This document shows, piece after piece, positions 5,859 through 11,707 of a stretch of DNA of 11,707 nt (position 1 is its first letter; the number at the start of each line of letters is the position of its first letter). A program made the translations under genes and the position numbers. The notes under the pieces are model-generated. The model was not told where the DNA came from, ran no database searches, and saw only the letters and a list, made by a program, of their open reading frames with translations. This DNA is from an uncultured Elusimicrobium sp. (lineage in GTDB: Bacteria > Elusimicrobiota > Elusimicrobia > Elusimicrobiales > Elusimicrobiaceae): NCBI GenBank assembly GCA_946061795.1, contig CAMGSK010000032.1, positions 1 to 11,707 of the forward strand, given 5' to 3'.

Positions 5859-6206
5859 ATGAAAAAAATCATTCCGCTCTGCGCCGCCGCAGCCGTACTG
5901 TGCGCCTGCGCGGGACAAACCAAACACTTCAGCGCCGTCAAAGATTCCGTATGGAGCCAGGACCCCATGAACATGTGCGCCAGCCTGATTGAACAGAACC
6001 AAAAAGCTTTGCAAACCATACGCAAACAATACGGCCAAGACGCCGCGCAGGCCGCCCAGCCGCTGTATCAGGAACTGGACCTGCAAAGCAACGCCGTCTG
6101 CCGCAGCCGCATCGCCCGGCAGGCGCAAGTGGAACGCCTCAAAGAATTGCGCGCGCAATACACGCAACAAATTGAAACGGCCATTTTGCACACCATGCAA
6201 AAATAA
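5859..6206 (+). CDS. Small lipoprotein, function unknown
   Basis: The 115-residue product starts MKKIIPLCAAAAVLCACAG, a lipoprotein signal peptide with lipobox LCAC, so C17 should be lipidated after cleavage by signal peptidase II. The mature part is largely helical and rich in Gln, Ala and Arg (for example IEQNQKALQTIRKQYGQDAAQ and QAQVERLKELRAQYTQQIE), suggesting a short coiled coil in the periplasm or on a membrane face. Two more Cys (in NMCASL and AVCRSR) may form a disulfide. An AAGGGAG Shine-Dalgarno lies 15 bp after tatD, so the two are probably cotranscribed. I do not recognise the family. Confidence 0.85.
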   Translation: MKKIIPLCAAAAVLCACAGQTKHFSAVKDSVWSQDPMNMCASLIEQNQKALQTIRKQYGQDAAQAAQPLYQELDLQSNAVCRSRIARQAQVERLKELRAQYTQQIETAILHTMQK

Positions 6207-6226
6207 CCAAACAATCCAGACAAAGC

Positions 6227-6264
6227 AAAGCCCCGGACCATAACGCCCGGGGCTTTCTTCTTTT
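6227..6264 (+). terminator. Bidirectional terminator between lipoprotein gene and murD
   Basis: AAAGCCCCGG (6227-6236) and CCGGGGCTTT (6247-6256) form a perfect 10-bp stem with a 10-nt loop. On the plus strand CTTCTTTTTT follows. On the minus strand the stem is followed by GCTTTGTC, so it can also end the murE-murD transcript, whose stop codon is at 6271. Confidence 0.88.
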
Positions 6265-6270
6265 TTAAAA

Positions 6271-7647
6271 TCATCCTGCGGAACGACTGCGCTTGATACG
6301 CCGCGTCACCAGCGTTTTAAACACGCGGCCCCGTTCCTCATAATCTTTAAATTGGTCAAACGACGCGCACGCCGGAGACAGAAGAACCACATCTCCTTTT
6401 TTCGCACGGTCAAACACATATTCCACCGCGCGCTCCAGCGTGCCGCAGCGGGTAATGGGAAAACCTTTCAGTTCGCGTTCTATTTTGTCCATGCATTCGC
6501 CGACGCTGAGCACTTCTTTGCATCGCCCTTCCATATACGGAAGCAAGGCTTCATAAGAGGCTCCTTTGTCACGCCCGCCCAAAATCAGCCAAATATGTGG
6601 AACTTTGTCAAAGGACTGCAGTGCGATGACGGTGGAATCTAAATTGGTGGCCTTGGAATCGTTGACATACACCACGCCGCGGTGATGGGCGAAGGGTTCA
6701 ATGCGGTGCTCCATGGGTTCAAACCGGGAAAAAACGGACTGAATTACGTCAGCCGGCACATCCGCGGCCAACGCGCACAAAGCCGCGGCCATGGCGTTTT
6801 CCACATTATGAATCCCCTTCAGTTTGGGCGGGCACAAATGATAGCCCGCGCTGAAAATAATTTCGTCCCCGTCAAAAAACACGTCCGTTTTGAGCGCATG
6901 TTTGGGCTTGGCCGAAAACGCGCTGAGCGCGCCTTTCACCGCTCCGGCTAAAGAGGCGCAAATATCGTCTCCGCCGTTCAGCACGGCAAAATCATTGGCG
7001 CGCTGGTTTTTGAACAAACGGGCCTTGGCGCGGATATAGCCGTCCATGCCGCCGTGATGGTCCAAATGGTCCGGCGTAATATTGAGCAGGCAGGCTACGT
7101 GCGGACGGAAAAACGTGCTGTCCTCCAGCTGATAGCTGGAAACTTCCACCGCCAAAAAATCTCCGGGGCGCAATTCATCGGCCACGGACGAAACGGGCGC
7201 GCCGATATTGCCCGCCACAAACGCGCGGCGGCGCGGCTGCAGGCATGCGCAATATTCTTTTAAGATTTCCCCCAGCAAAGAAGTGGTCGTCGTTTTGCCG
7301 TTGGTGCCGCTGACGGCCAGCACCCGCACGCCTTTGGGTGCAAAAGCCAGCGCGACCTCCAATTCTGAAAATACGGGGATTTTGCGTTTGCGGGCTTCTT
7401 TTAAAACCGGATGGCGGGGGAAAATGCCCGGGCTTTTGACGATGAACCCGCATTCAAACACTTTTTCCGTATGTCCCCCGGTTTCCACCTCCGCCCCGGC
7501 CGGGACGGAAGCAGGAGAAACGCAATGTTCTTCACTGATTAAAACGGGAAATCCGCGGCGGAGTAGGAGTCCGGCCGCCGCTTTCCCGCTGCGGCCCAGC
7601 CCCAACACGCACGCTTTTTTCCCCGCGAATTTTTCCGGCTTAAACAC
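6271..7647 (-). CDS. murD: UDP-N-acetylmuramoylalanine--D-glutamate ligase MurD
   Basis: Cytoplasmic ATP-dependent ligase adding D-Glu to UDP-MurNAc-L-Ala in peptidoglycan synthesis. The 458 residues contain a Rossmann-like N-domain (VLGLGRSGKAA, 14-24), the ATP loop SGTNGKTT (113-120), the VEVSSYQLE motif, NITPDHLDHH, the lysine expected to be carbamylated (YIRAKARLF), NDSKATN, and ILGGRDKG. The last motifs are typical of MurD rather than MurC, E or F. The start is a GTG at 7647, supported by an AAGGGGG Shine-Dalgarno six bases upstream; it overlaps the end of murE by 8 bp, implying coupling. Unlike the common dcw order, neither murF nor mraY lies between murE and murD. Confidence 0.95.
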   Translation of the reverse strand: MFKPEKFAGKKACVLGLGRSGKAAAGLLLRRGFPVLISEEHCVSPASVPAGAEVETGGHTEKVFECGFIVKSPGIFPRHPVLKEARKRKIPVFSELEVALAFAPKGVRVLAVSGTNGKTTTTSLLGEILKEYCACLQPRRRAFVAGNIGAPVSSVADELRPGDFLAVEVSSYQLEDSTFFRPHVACLLNITPDHLDHHGGMDGYIRAKARLFKNQRANDFAVLNGGDDICASLAGAVKGALSAFSAKPKHALKTDVFFDGDEIIFSAGYHLCPPKLKGIHNVENAMAAALCALAADVPADVIQSVFSRFEPMEHRIEPFAHHRGVVYVNDSKATNLDSTVIALQSFDKVPHIWLILGGRDKGASYEALLPYMEGRCKEVLSVGECMDKIERELKGFPITRCGTLERAVEYVFDRAKKGDVVLLSPACASFDQFKDYEERGRVFKTLVTRRIKRSRSAG

Positions 7648-9091
7648 GTTTCCCCCTTATGGCTTCCCGCGCGGTTTGCTGGTCCGAAAACGGCAGTACG
7701 GTGTGGCCTATTTTTTGCGTTTGTTCGTGGCCTTTGCCCGCTACAATGACGACGTCTCCCGGGCGGGCGGCATTGACCGCTTTAAAAATGGCGGCGCGGC
7801 GGTCCGGCTCCACTTCATAATTGGAGAATCCTTCCATGCCTTTTTGAATATCGGCGAAAATTTGCTCCTGCGGTTCCGTGCGGGGATTGTCGTTGGTCAA
7901 AAAAACCAAATCGCTGTTTTGGCAGGCGGTGCAGCCCATAAGCGGACGCTTGGTGCGGTCCCGGTCACCGCCGCAGCCGAACACGGTAATCACGCGGCCC
8001 GTTTTGAAATTTTCTATCGTTTTATACGCCCGCTGAAGAGATTCGTCCGTATAGGCGAAATCCACAAATACGAAATAATCCTGTCCTTCGTCTATGCGTT
8101 CCATGCGCCCCGGCACGCCGGGCAAAGCGGCCATGCCGCAAAGCGCGGTTTGTTCATCCACGCCGCCGGCCTTGGCGATGCACAGCGCGGCCAAAGCGTT
8201 ATATACGTTGTGGCGGCCCAGCAAATTGATTTTTCCGTTTAATCCGTTGACGGAAAATTCCGTGCCGTGCAGACTTTCGCGGATATTCTCCGCCCGGTAA
8301 TCGGCCGGAGTTTCCAAGCCGTAGCTCAGTACGCGCACGCGGCCGCGGAGCATGTCCGCCAGCTGCCGTCCGTACGGGTCGTCTGCGTTGATAACAGCGG
8401 TTTTGAGCGGTTTGTGATTATCGGGAGCCAGCAGTTCTTCAAATAATTTTTTCTTGGCGGCGAAATAGTTTTCAAATGTATGATGAAAGTCCAAATGGTC
8501 GCGCTGCAAATTGGTAAATACGGCCGTATCAAAATGAATGTGCCGCACGCGCTGCTGTTCCAATGAGTGGGAAGAGACTTCCATGACCAACCCGTCCGTC
8601 TGCGCGTCGCGCATCTGCTTAAGCAGCGCAAACAGCGGCAAAGCCAGCGGCGTAGTATTCGGCGCGTCCGTGACGACGCGGCCGTTAATGCGGTAATTGA
8701 CCGTGCCCAGCACCGACGTTTTTTTGCCGCCGCGCGTCAGAGCCGCCTCGGCCAGATAGGAAATACTGGTTTTGCCTTTGGTCCCGGTCACGCCGGTAAT
8801 GCGCAGGAAATCGGACGGACGGCCGTAAAATTCATAAGCGGCGTCGGCCATGTCCTCGTCCATGTTGTCGGAGTGGAAATACGCCGCGCTCCAATTTTGC
8901 GCCGGCTCCTGGGCAGACACTATCAGGGCCGCGCCTTTTTGCACGGCGTCCCCGATAAAAGCGTTGCCGTCATGATGCACGCCTTTGAGCGCAAAAAAAA
9001 CATATCCGGGCCGCACTTCGGCCGAATTAAAAGTAAGCCCCGTCAGACGCAATCCGCGGGAACGGGCAAAATCAAGTACGCGGGAAGACAT
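7640..9091 (-). CDS. murE: UDP-MurNAc-tripeptide ligase MurE, meso-DAP type
   Basis: Cytoplasmic ligase adding the third residue of the peptidoglycan stem. The 483 residues include the N-domain contact LTFNSAEVRPG, the ATP loop GVTGTKGKTS (100-109), DAPNTTP, VMEVSSHSLEQQR, FTNLQRDHLDFH, the carbamyl-lysine region AAKKKLF, the hinge GVPGRMER, FGCGGDRDRTKRPLM and DNPRTE (from 401). DNPR is the known signature for meso-diaminopimelate. Odd point: the usual DYAHTPD motif reads DFAYTDE (344-350), replacing the common His. An eight-T run lies in codons 30-33. The ATG at 9091 has no Shine-Dalgarno, but TGA-TAAGAT ends 6 nt upstream, so the mRNA is probably leaderless. It is divergent from the gene at 9125. 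Confidence 0.95.
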   Translation of the reverse strand: MSSRVLDFARSRGLRLTGLTFNSAEVRPGYVFFALKGVHHDGNAFIGDAVQKGAALIVSAQEPAQNWSAAYFHSDNMDEDMADAAYEFYGRPSDFLRITGVTGTKGKTSISYLAEAALTRGGKKTSVLGTVNYRINGRVVTDAPNTTPLALPLFALLKQMRDAQTDGLVMEVSSHSLEQQRVRHIHFDTAVFTNLQRDHLDFHHTFENYFAAKKKLFEELLAPDNHKPLKTAVINADDPYGRQLADMLRGRVRVLSYGLETPADYRAENIRESLHGTEFSVNGLNGKINLLGRHNVYNALAALCIAKAGGVDEQTALCGMAALPGVPGRMERIDEGQDYFVFVDFAYTDESLQRAYKTIENFKTGRVITVFGCGGDRDRTKRPLMGCTACQNSDLVFLTNDNPRTEPQEQIFADIQKGMEGFSNYEVEPDRRAAIFKAVNAARPGDVVIVAGKGHEQTQKIGHTVLPFSDQQTAREAIRGKRV

Positions 9092-9097
9092 AATTAT

Positions 9098-9106
9098 ATC
9101 TTATCA
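9098..9106 (-). promoter_or_regulatory. Extended -10 promoter of murE-murD
   Basis: Minus-strand TGA-TAAGAT ends 6 nt before the murE ATG. A -35 at normal distance would fall at about 9120-9126, on the start codon of the divergent gene. A closer TATAAT (9093-9098) ends only 1 nt from the ATG and would start transcription inside the gene. Confidence 0.5.
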
Positions 9107-9109
9107 AAT

Positions 9110-9118
9110 TGCTACAAT
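9110..9118 (+). promoter_or_regulatory. Extended -10 promoter of the TIGR02757 gene
   Basis: TGC-TACAAT ends 6 nt before the ATG at 9125. It lies back to back with the murE -10 in a 33-bp divergent gap, so the two polymerase footprints must overlap. Confidence 0.55.
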
Positions 9119-9124
9119 AGCCGT

Positions 9125-9931
9125 ATGAAGAAAGACAAAGCCTTCTTTGACGCGCTTTACCGCCGCTATAACCGCCCGGCGCTGGTCAGCCCGGACCCGC
9201 TGGAATTTTTGCACCGCTGGACGGACGTGCGGGACAGGGAAATCGCCGCCCTTATCGGAGCGTGCTTCGCCTACGGCAACGTCAAAGCCATTACTAAAAA
9301 TTTGAACTCGCTGTTCGCGGTGATTTTTTCCCCGCGCGCCTATGTGCTCTCCGCAACTCCCGTGCGGCTAAAAAAAGATTTCGCCGGGTTTAAATACCGC
9401 TTTACCACACAAGAGCAATTGTGCGCGTTTTTACTGGCCATTCAACAGATTTTAAAAGAATACGGCTCCTTGGAAGCTTGTTTTATACAGGGCCTTTCCC
9501 CGCAAGATGAAAGCGTCTGCCGCGCCTTGGCGCACTTTGCCCAATGTTTGCGCGCACACGGGAACGTACGCTCTTTGGTGCCGGACCCGGCCAAAGGCAG
9601 CGCGCTCAAACGCCTGAATTTATTTTTACGCTGGATGGTGCGTCAAGACGAAGTGGACCCGGGCGGCTGGAATGTTGCGCCCAAGCTGTTGGTGGTGCCG
9701 CTGGACGTGCATATGCACCGCTGCGCGCGCGCCCTGGAGCTGACCCGCCGCAACGCCGCAGACATGAAAACCGCGCTGGACATTACGCGCTCGCTGGCGC
9801 GCTTCTGTCCGGAAGACCCCGTGAAATATGATTTTTGCATTACGCGTTTTGGCATACGGCCGGACATGGATGAAGAAGAACTGATCCAAAGCAAAAAACC
9901 GGCCCGCAAACCAACGCCCCGTCACCAATAA
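9125..9931 (+). CDS. TIGR02757 (DUF2400) family protein
   Basis: Conserved bacterial protein of unknown function, 268 residues. Recognised by the C-terminal core LVPDPAKGSALKRLNLFLRWMVR, the segment PKLLVVPLDVHMHR, the TRRNAADMKTALDIT stretch, and PEDPVKYDF, all characteristic of this family. The N-terminal half (YNRPALVSPDPLEFLHRW, REIAALIGACFAYGNV) also fits. The fold is thought to resemble helix-hairpin-helix DNA glycosylases, but no activity is assigned here. The reading frame is open far upstream inside murE antisense; the ATG at 9125 is chosen because the family starts there and a -10 lies 6 nt upstream. The Lys/Arg/Pro-rich tail (KKPARKPTPRHQ) looks non-conserved and overlaps the convergent pilin gene by 10 bp. 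Confidence 0.9.
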   Translation: MKKDKAFFDALYRRYNRPALVSPDPLEFLHRWTDVRDREIAALIGACFAYGNVKAITKNLNSLFAVIFSPRAYVLSATPVRLKKDFAGFKYRFTTQEQLCAFLLAIQQILKEYGSLEACFIQGLSPQDESVCRALAHFAQCLRAHGNVRSLVPDPAKGSALKRLNLFLRWMVRQDEVDPGGWNVAPKLLVVPLDVHMHRCARALELTRRNAADMKTALDITRSLARFCPEDPVKYDFCITRFGIRPDMDEEELIQSKKPARKPTPRHQ

Positions 9932-10446
9932 TAATAGGCGTACGTTCCGTTGTCGGTTTCCTGCGTTCCTCCGTAAGAAAGGCACAGCCGGTTTCCGAAT
10001 GCGTCGCCTGAGCGGGCAATACAAATATGCCGCTTTGTTTTGACGGGAAAATCCAAATGATAACCGTAGTGAATCCCTTGGGCGATACAATAAGAATAAT
10101 ATCCATCAGACTTAGGTTGTATTGAAAAATCAGGATAGTTGGCCTGCTCGGACCAAGTCCCATTCGGAGCGGAAATGCTGCGATAACCGGAGGGAATTTC
10201 CACATCTAAATCGGCAAAATGCAACGTATATTCTCCGTTGGCCATACGGTAGCGTTCCTGTGCGGCGGCCAAACTGCGCGCCAACGCCATGCACTTGGAC
10301 ACTTTCGCTTTAGCCACCGCCATGCGGTACTGCGGCAGGGCAACGGCCGACAGAATACCGATAATTAAAACGACAACAAGCAGCTCTATCAGCGTAAATC
10401 CGGCGTTTTTCTCGCCGGGGAAGGGTTTTTGATAAATTTTGTTCAT
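9922..10446 (-). CDS. Type IV pilin-like protein (PilE/PulG family), copy 2
   Basis: Paralogue of the pilin at 287-835; 174 residues. Same leader MNKIYQK, cleavage site NAG|FTLIE with E21 as mature Glu5, and near-identical N-terminal helix. The common middle motif ANGEY...DLDVEIPSG (69-87) is followed by a divergent central region. The C-terminal Cys pair C142/C155 is followed by LSYGG, with two extra Cys (C52, C120). The tail is Tyr-rich and ends YYYW. The ATG at 10446 is chosen; an in-frame TTG at 10452 adjoins the -10. There is no Shine-Dalgarno. No assembly genes are near. The 3' end overlaps the TIGR02757 gene by 10 bp tail to tail, and I find no clear terminator, only a T6 run in that neighbour's sequence. 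Confidence 0.9.
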   Translation of the reverse strand: MNKIYQKPFPGEKNAGFTLIELLVVVLIIGILSAVALPQYRMAVAKAKVSKCMALARSLAAAQERYRMANGEYTLHFADLDVEIPSGYRSISAPNGTWSEQANYPDFSIQPKSDGYYSYCIAQGIHYGYHLDFPVKTKRHICIARSGDAFGNRLCLSYGGTQETDNGTYAYYYW

Positions 10447-10481
10447 ATGCAAAATTTATCAAAAAAAAAAAACAATGCAAG
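10426..10481. repeat. 56-bp promoter/start module, copy 2 (identical to 815-870)
   Basis: Perfect copy of the block at 815-870. It includes the same 12-base homopolymer (10461-10472) and the same 16-bp inverted repeat (arms 10426-10441 and 10450-10465) with the start codon in the centre. It begins 22 bp after the pentapeptide-repeat gene ends; identity is lost on both sides immediately. Confidence 0.95.
10453..10480 (-). promoter_or_regulatory. Putative promoter of pilin copy 2 with T12 spacer
   Basis: Same elements as for copy 1: TTGCAT (10475-10480), a 16-bp spacer carrying T12, and TGA-TAAATT (10453-10461) ending 6 nt before the ATG. The pilin therefore need not depend on read-through from the upstream tilS unit. 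Confidence 0.55.
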
Positions 10482-10502
10482 AGGGAGACGAAAGGAAGAA
10501 AA

Positions 10503-11045
10503 TCAAACGATGTCCAAATCGTACTTTTCCAAAAGGCCCGCCAAATTCCACGCGGAAAAGCGCGTTTTTTTCAGCGAATTGTCCTCCGGGTCTATGACAA
10601 ACCCGAAAGAAGAAGACAAATCCGCCTTGTCCAGCCGGGCATGATGAAATACGGCGCGGGATAAATCGCAGCGTTCAAACAAAGCGCCCGTCAAATCGCA
10701 CTGCGTAAAAACGGCGGAACGCAAACTGCAATTTTTAAAAATCGTTTTTTTCAGAGAAAAGCCGTAAAAAGAACCGAAGTCCAGTGCGCAGTCCTCAAAC
10801 GAGACGGAAAACACCAGCTTATAACAATCGTGAAAATTCAGTCCGGCCATTTGACATTGGGTAAAACGCGCCCCGTTCAGCGCGGTATTTTTCAACACCG
10901 CCGCACTGAAACGGCAGCCTTCAAAAGAGCAATTTTCAAAACGAATGCCGGACAGGTCCGCTTTGGCGAAATCACAGCAAAGAAACGCCGCGTTTTCAAA
11001 CGCGTCTTCCGGCGGACGGGAGTGAAGATTGCGGTAAGAGATCAT
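10503..11045 (-). CDS. Pentapeptide-repeat protein, Qnr/McbG-like
   Basis: The 180-residue product is almost entirely pentapeptide repeats of the A(D/N)LxF kind (FAKADLSGIRFENCSFEGCRF, FTQCDLTGALFERCDLSRAVF), giving a right-handed quadrilateral beta helix. The closing segment IDPEDNSLKKTRFSAWNLAGLLEKYDLDI matches the tail of Qnr-type proteins (IDP..N.LKKA.FS....GLL..Y.I), which mimic DNA and protect gyrase from quinolones. A break in the repeats near residues 79-95 resembles the Qnr loop region. Function as gyrase protector is inference; chromosomal relatives are often of unknown role. Its ATG overlaps the tilS stop (ATGA), so it is coupled to tilS. Confidence 0.88.
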   Translation of the reverse strand: MISYRNLHSRPPEDAFENAAFLCCDFAKADLSGIRFENCSFEGCRFSAAVLKNTALNGARFTQCQMAGLNFHDCYKLVFSVSFEDCALDFGSFYGFSLKKTIFKNCSLRSAVFTQCDLTGALFERCDLSRAVFHHARLDKADLSSSFGFVIDPEDNSLKKTRFSAWNLAGLLEKYDLDIV

Positions 11046-11707
11046 TTCAATTTTTCCGTCAGCTGAAGGGCCATGTCCGCCAAATGCCGGCGGATTTTGG
11101 GTTGCTTGCTTTCCAGCAGCGGCAGCAACGTGCCGCGAATCCAGTTGCGGGTAAACGCATCGTCAAAATTGCTCTCGTCCGTGACGAAAGACAAGCCGTT
11201 GTGCGCGATATATTCTTCCACTTCCGCGCGCGTCACGCACAGCAATGGACGCACGATTCGAACCCGTTCGTTCAACGCGCGACGGACCGGAATGCCGCAC
11301 AGACCTTCCGCACGCGTGCCGCGCAGCATGTTAAGCAAAAACGTTTCGGCTTGGTCGTCCAAATGATGTCCCAGCGCTATTTTGCCCGCGCCCGTTTCCC
11401 GCGCCGCCTGGGCAAAGGCGGCATAGCGGGCCTTGCGCGCGGCGTGCTCCGGGCTTAAATTCCATTTCTTGGCCAGTGTTTTGACGGCCTTTTTTTTAAC
11501 CGTCAGCGGTATGTTCCATTTTTTGCACAATTCCCGGCAAAACTTTTCATCCGCGCGCGCCGCCGCGACGCGCAAGCCGTGGTTGACGTGCACCGCATAC
11601 AATTCAAAACGGTTTTTCCGCGAAAGATATGCCAAAAAATGCAACAGGCACACCGAATCCGCCCCGCCAGACAATCCCACCAACACCGTTTCTCCCCGTG
11701 CAAACAA
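11042..11707 (-). CDS. tilS: tRNA(Ile)-lysidine synthetase TilS (5' end outside the window)
   Basis: TilS joins lysine to C34 of tRNA-Ile(CAU), changing codon reading from AUG to AUA. Visible parts: the PP-loop LSGGADS (residues 12-18 of the visible part), VHVNHGLR, a basic insert, GHHLDDQAETFLLNMLRGT, the RPLL...RAEVEEYI segment, and DESNFDDAFTRNWIR. The coding region stays open to the right edge; a TTG there is not a convincing start, and the N-terminus is probably outside. The protein stops soon after the catalytic domain (LPLLESKQPKIRRHL...LTEKLK), so it is a short form without the C-terminal domains of E. coli TilS. The stop overlaps the start of the pentapeptide-repeat gene. Confidence 0.95.
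   Translation of the reverse strand: MFARGETVLVGLSGGADSVCLLHFLAYLSRKNRFELYAVHVNHGLRVAAARADEKFCRELCKKWNIPLTVKKKAVKTLAKKWNLSPEHAARKARYAAFAQAARETGAGKIALGHHLDDQAETFLLNMLRGTRAEGLCGIPVRRALNERVRIVRPLLCVTRAEVEEYIAHNGLSFVTDESNFDDAFTRNWIRGTLLPLLESKQPKIRRHLADMALQLTEKLK

Noticed and set aside
8993..9000. Eight-base homopolymers inside murE (and inside tilS near 11490-11497) as phase-variation tracts
   Set aside because: Both genes are essential-type, the reading frames are intact, and runs of eight in Phe or Lys codons are unremarkable.
9093..9098. Perfect TATAAT just before murE
   Set aside because: It ends 1 nt from the ATG, so transcription would start inside the gene; TGA-TAAGAT just upstream has the spacing seen before other genes.
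8567..9124. Upstream extension of the TIGR02757 reading frame into murE
   Set aside because: The extension is antisense to murE and includes the promoter; the family start and the -10 support the ATG at 9125.
1..11707. CRISPR arrays, tRNA or rRNA genes, insertion sequences, toxin-antitoxin or phage genes
   Set aside because: No repeat-spacer pattern, cloverleaf-like GGTTCRANYC region, transposase or phage motif was found on either strand by eye.

Overview
The window is ordinary bacterial chromosome from what looks like a member of the Elusimicrobiota, probably a gut lineage. This assignment is an inference. It rests on two paralogous, stand-alone type IV pilin-like genes scattered among housekeeping genes, a habit I recall from Elusimicrobium genomes, together with a DAP-type MurE and an hrcA-grpE-dnaK operon. 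Coding density is high. Most genes are on the minus strand, and no tRNA, rRNA, CRISPR array, transposase or phage gene is visible.

Layout from left to right. (1) The start of dnaJ runs off the left edge. (2) A first pilin gene with its own promoter and terminator sits between dnaJ and dnaK. A 43-residue ORF runs divergently from it. (3) The heat-shock operon hrcA-grpE-dnaK reads on the minus strand. It has a consensus-like promoter and a degenerate CIRCE operator upstream of hrcA, and a strong terminator after dnaK. (4) A 290-bp divergent gap holds a potentially folded element with two competing pairings. (5) tatD and a small lipoprotein gene read on the plus strand and end at a bidirectional terminator shared with murD. 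(6) murE-murD overlap on the minus strand; divergent from murE is a TIGR02757 (DUF2400) gene. (7) A second pilin gene is tail-to-tail with, and overlaps, that gene. (8) A pentapeptide-repeat (Qnr-like) gene and tilS overlap by ATGA; tilS runs off the right edge.

The most striking feature is shared by the two pilin genes, which lie 9.6 kb apart. They carry a perfectly identical 56-bp block that runs from the -35 region through codon 7. It contains a 12-T homopolymer in the -35/-10 spacer and a 16-bp perfect inverted repeat centred on the start codon. The coding regions just downstream differ freely at synonymous sites, so this looks like a selected or recombining promoter/start module. It is a candidate for phase-variable or coordinated pilin expression. 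Separately, most first-in-transcript genes show an extended -10 (TGnTAnnnT-like) ending 6 to 8 nt before the ATG and no Shine-Dalgarno, while internal operon genes have one. This points to widespread leaderless transcription.
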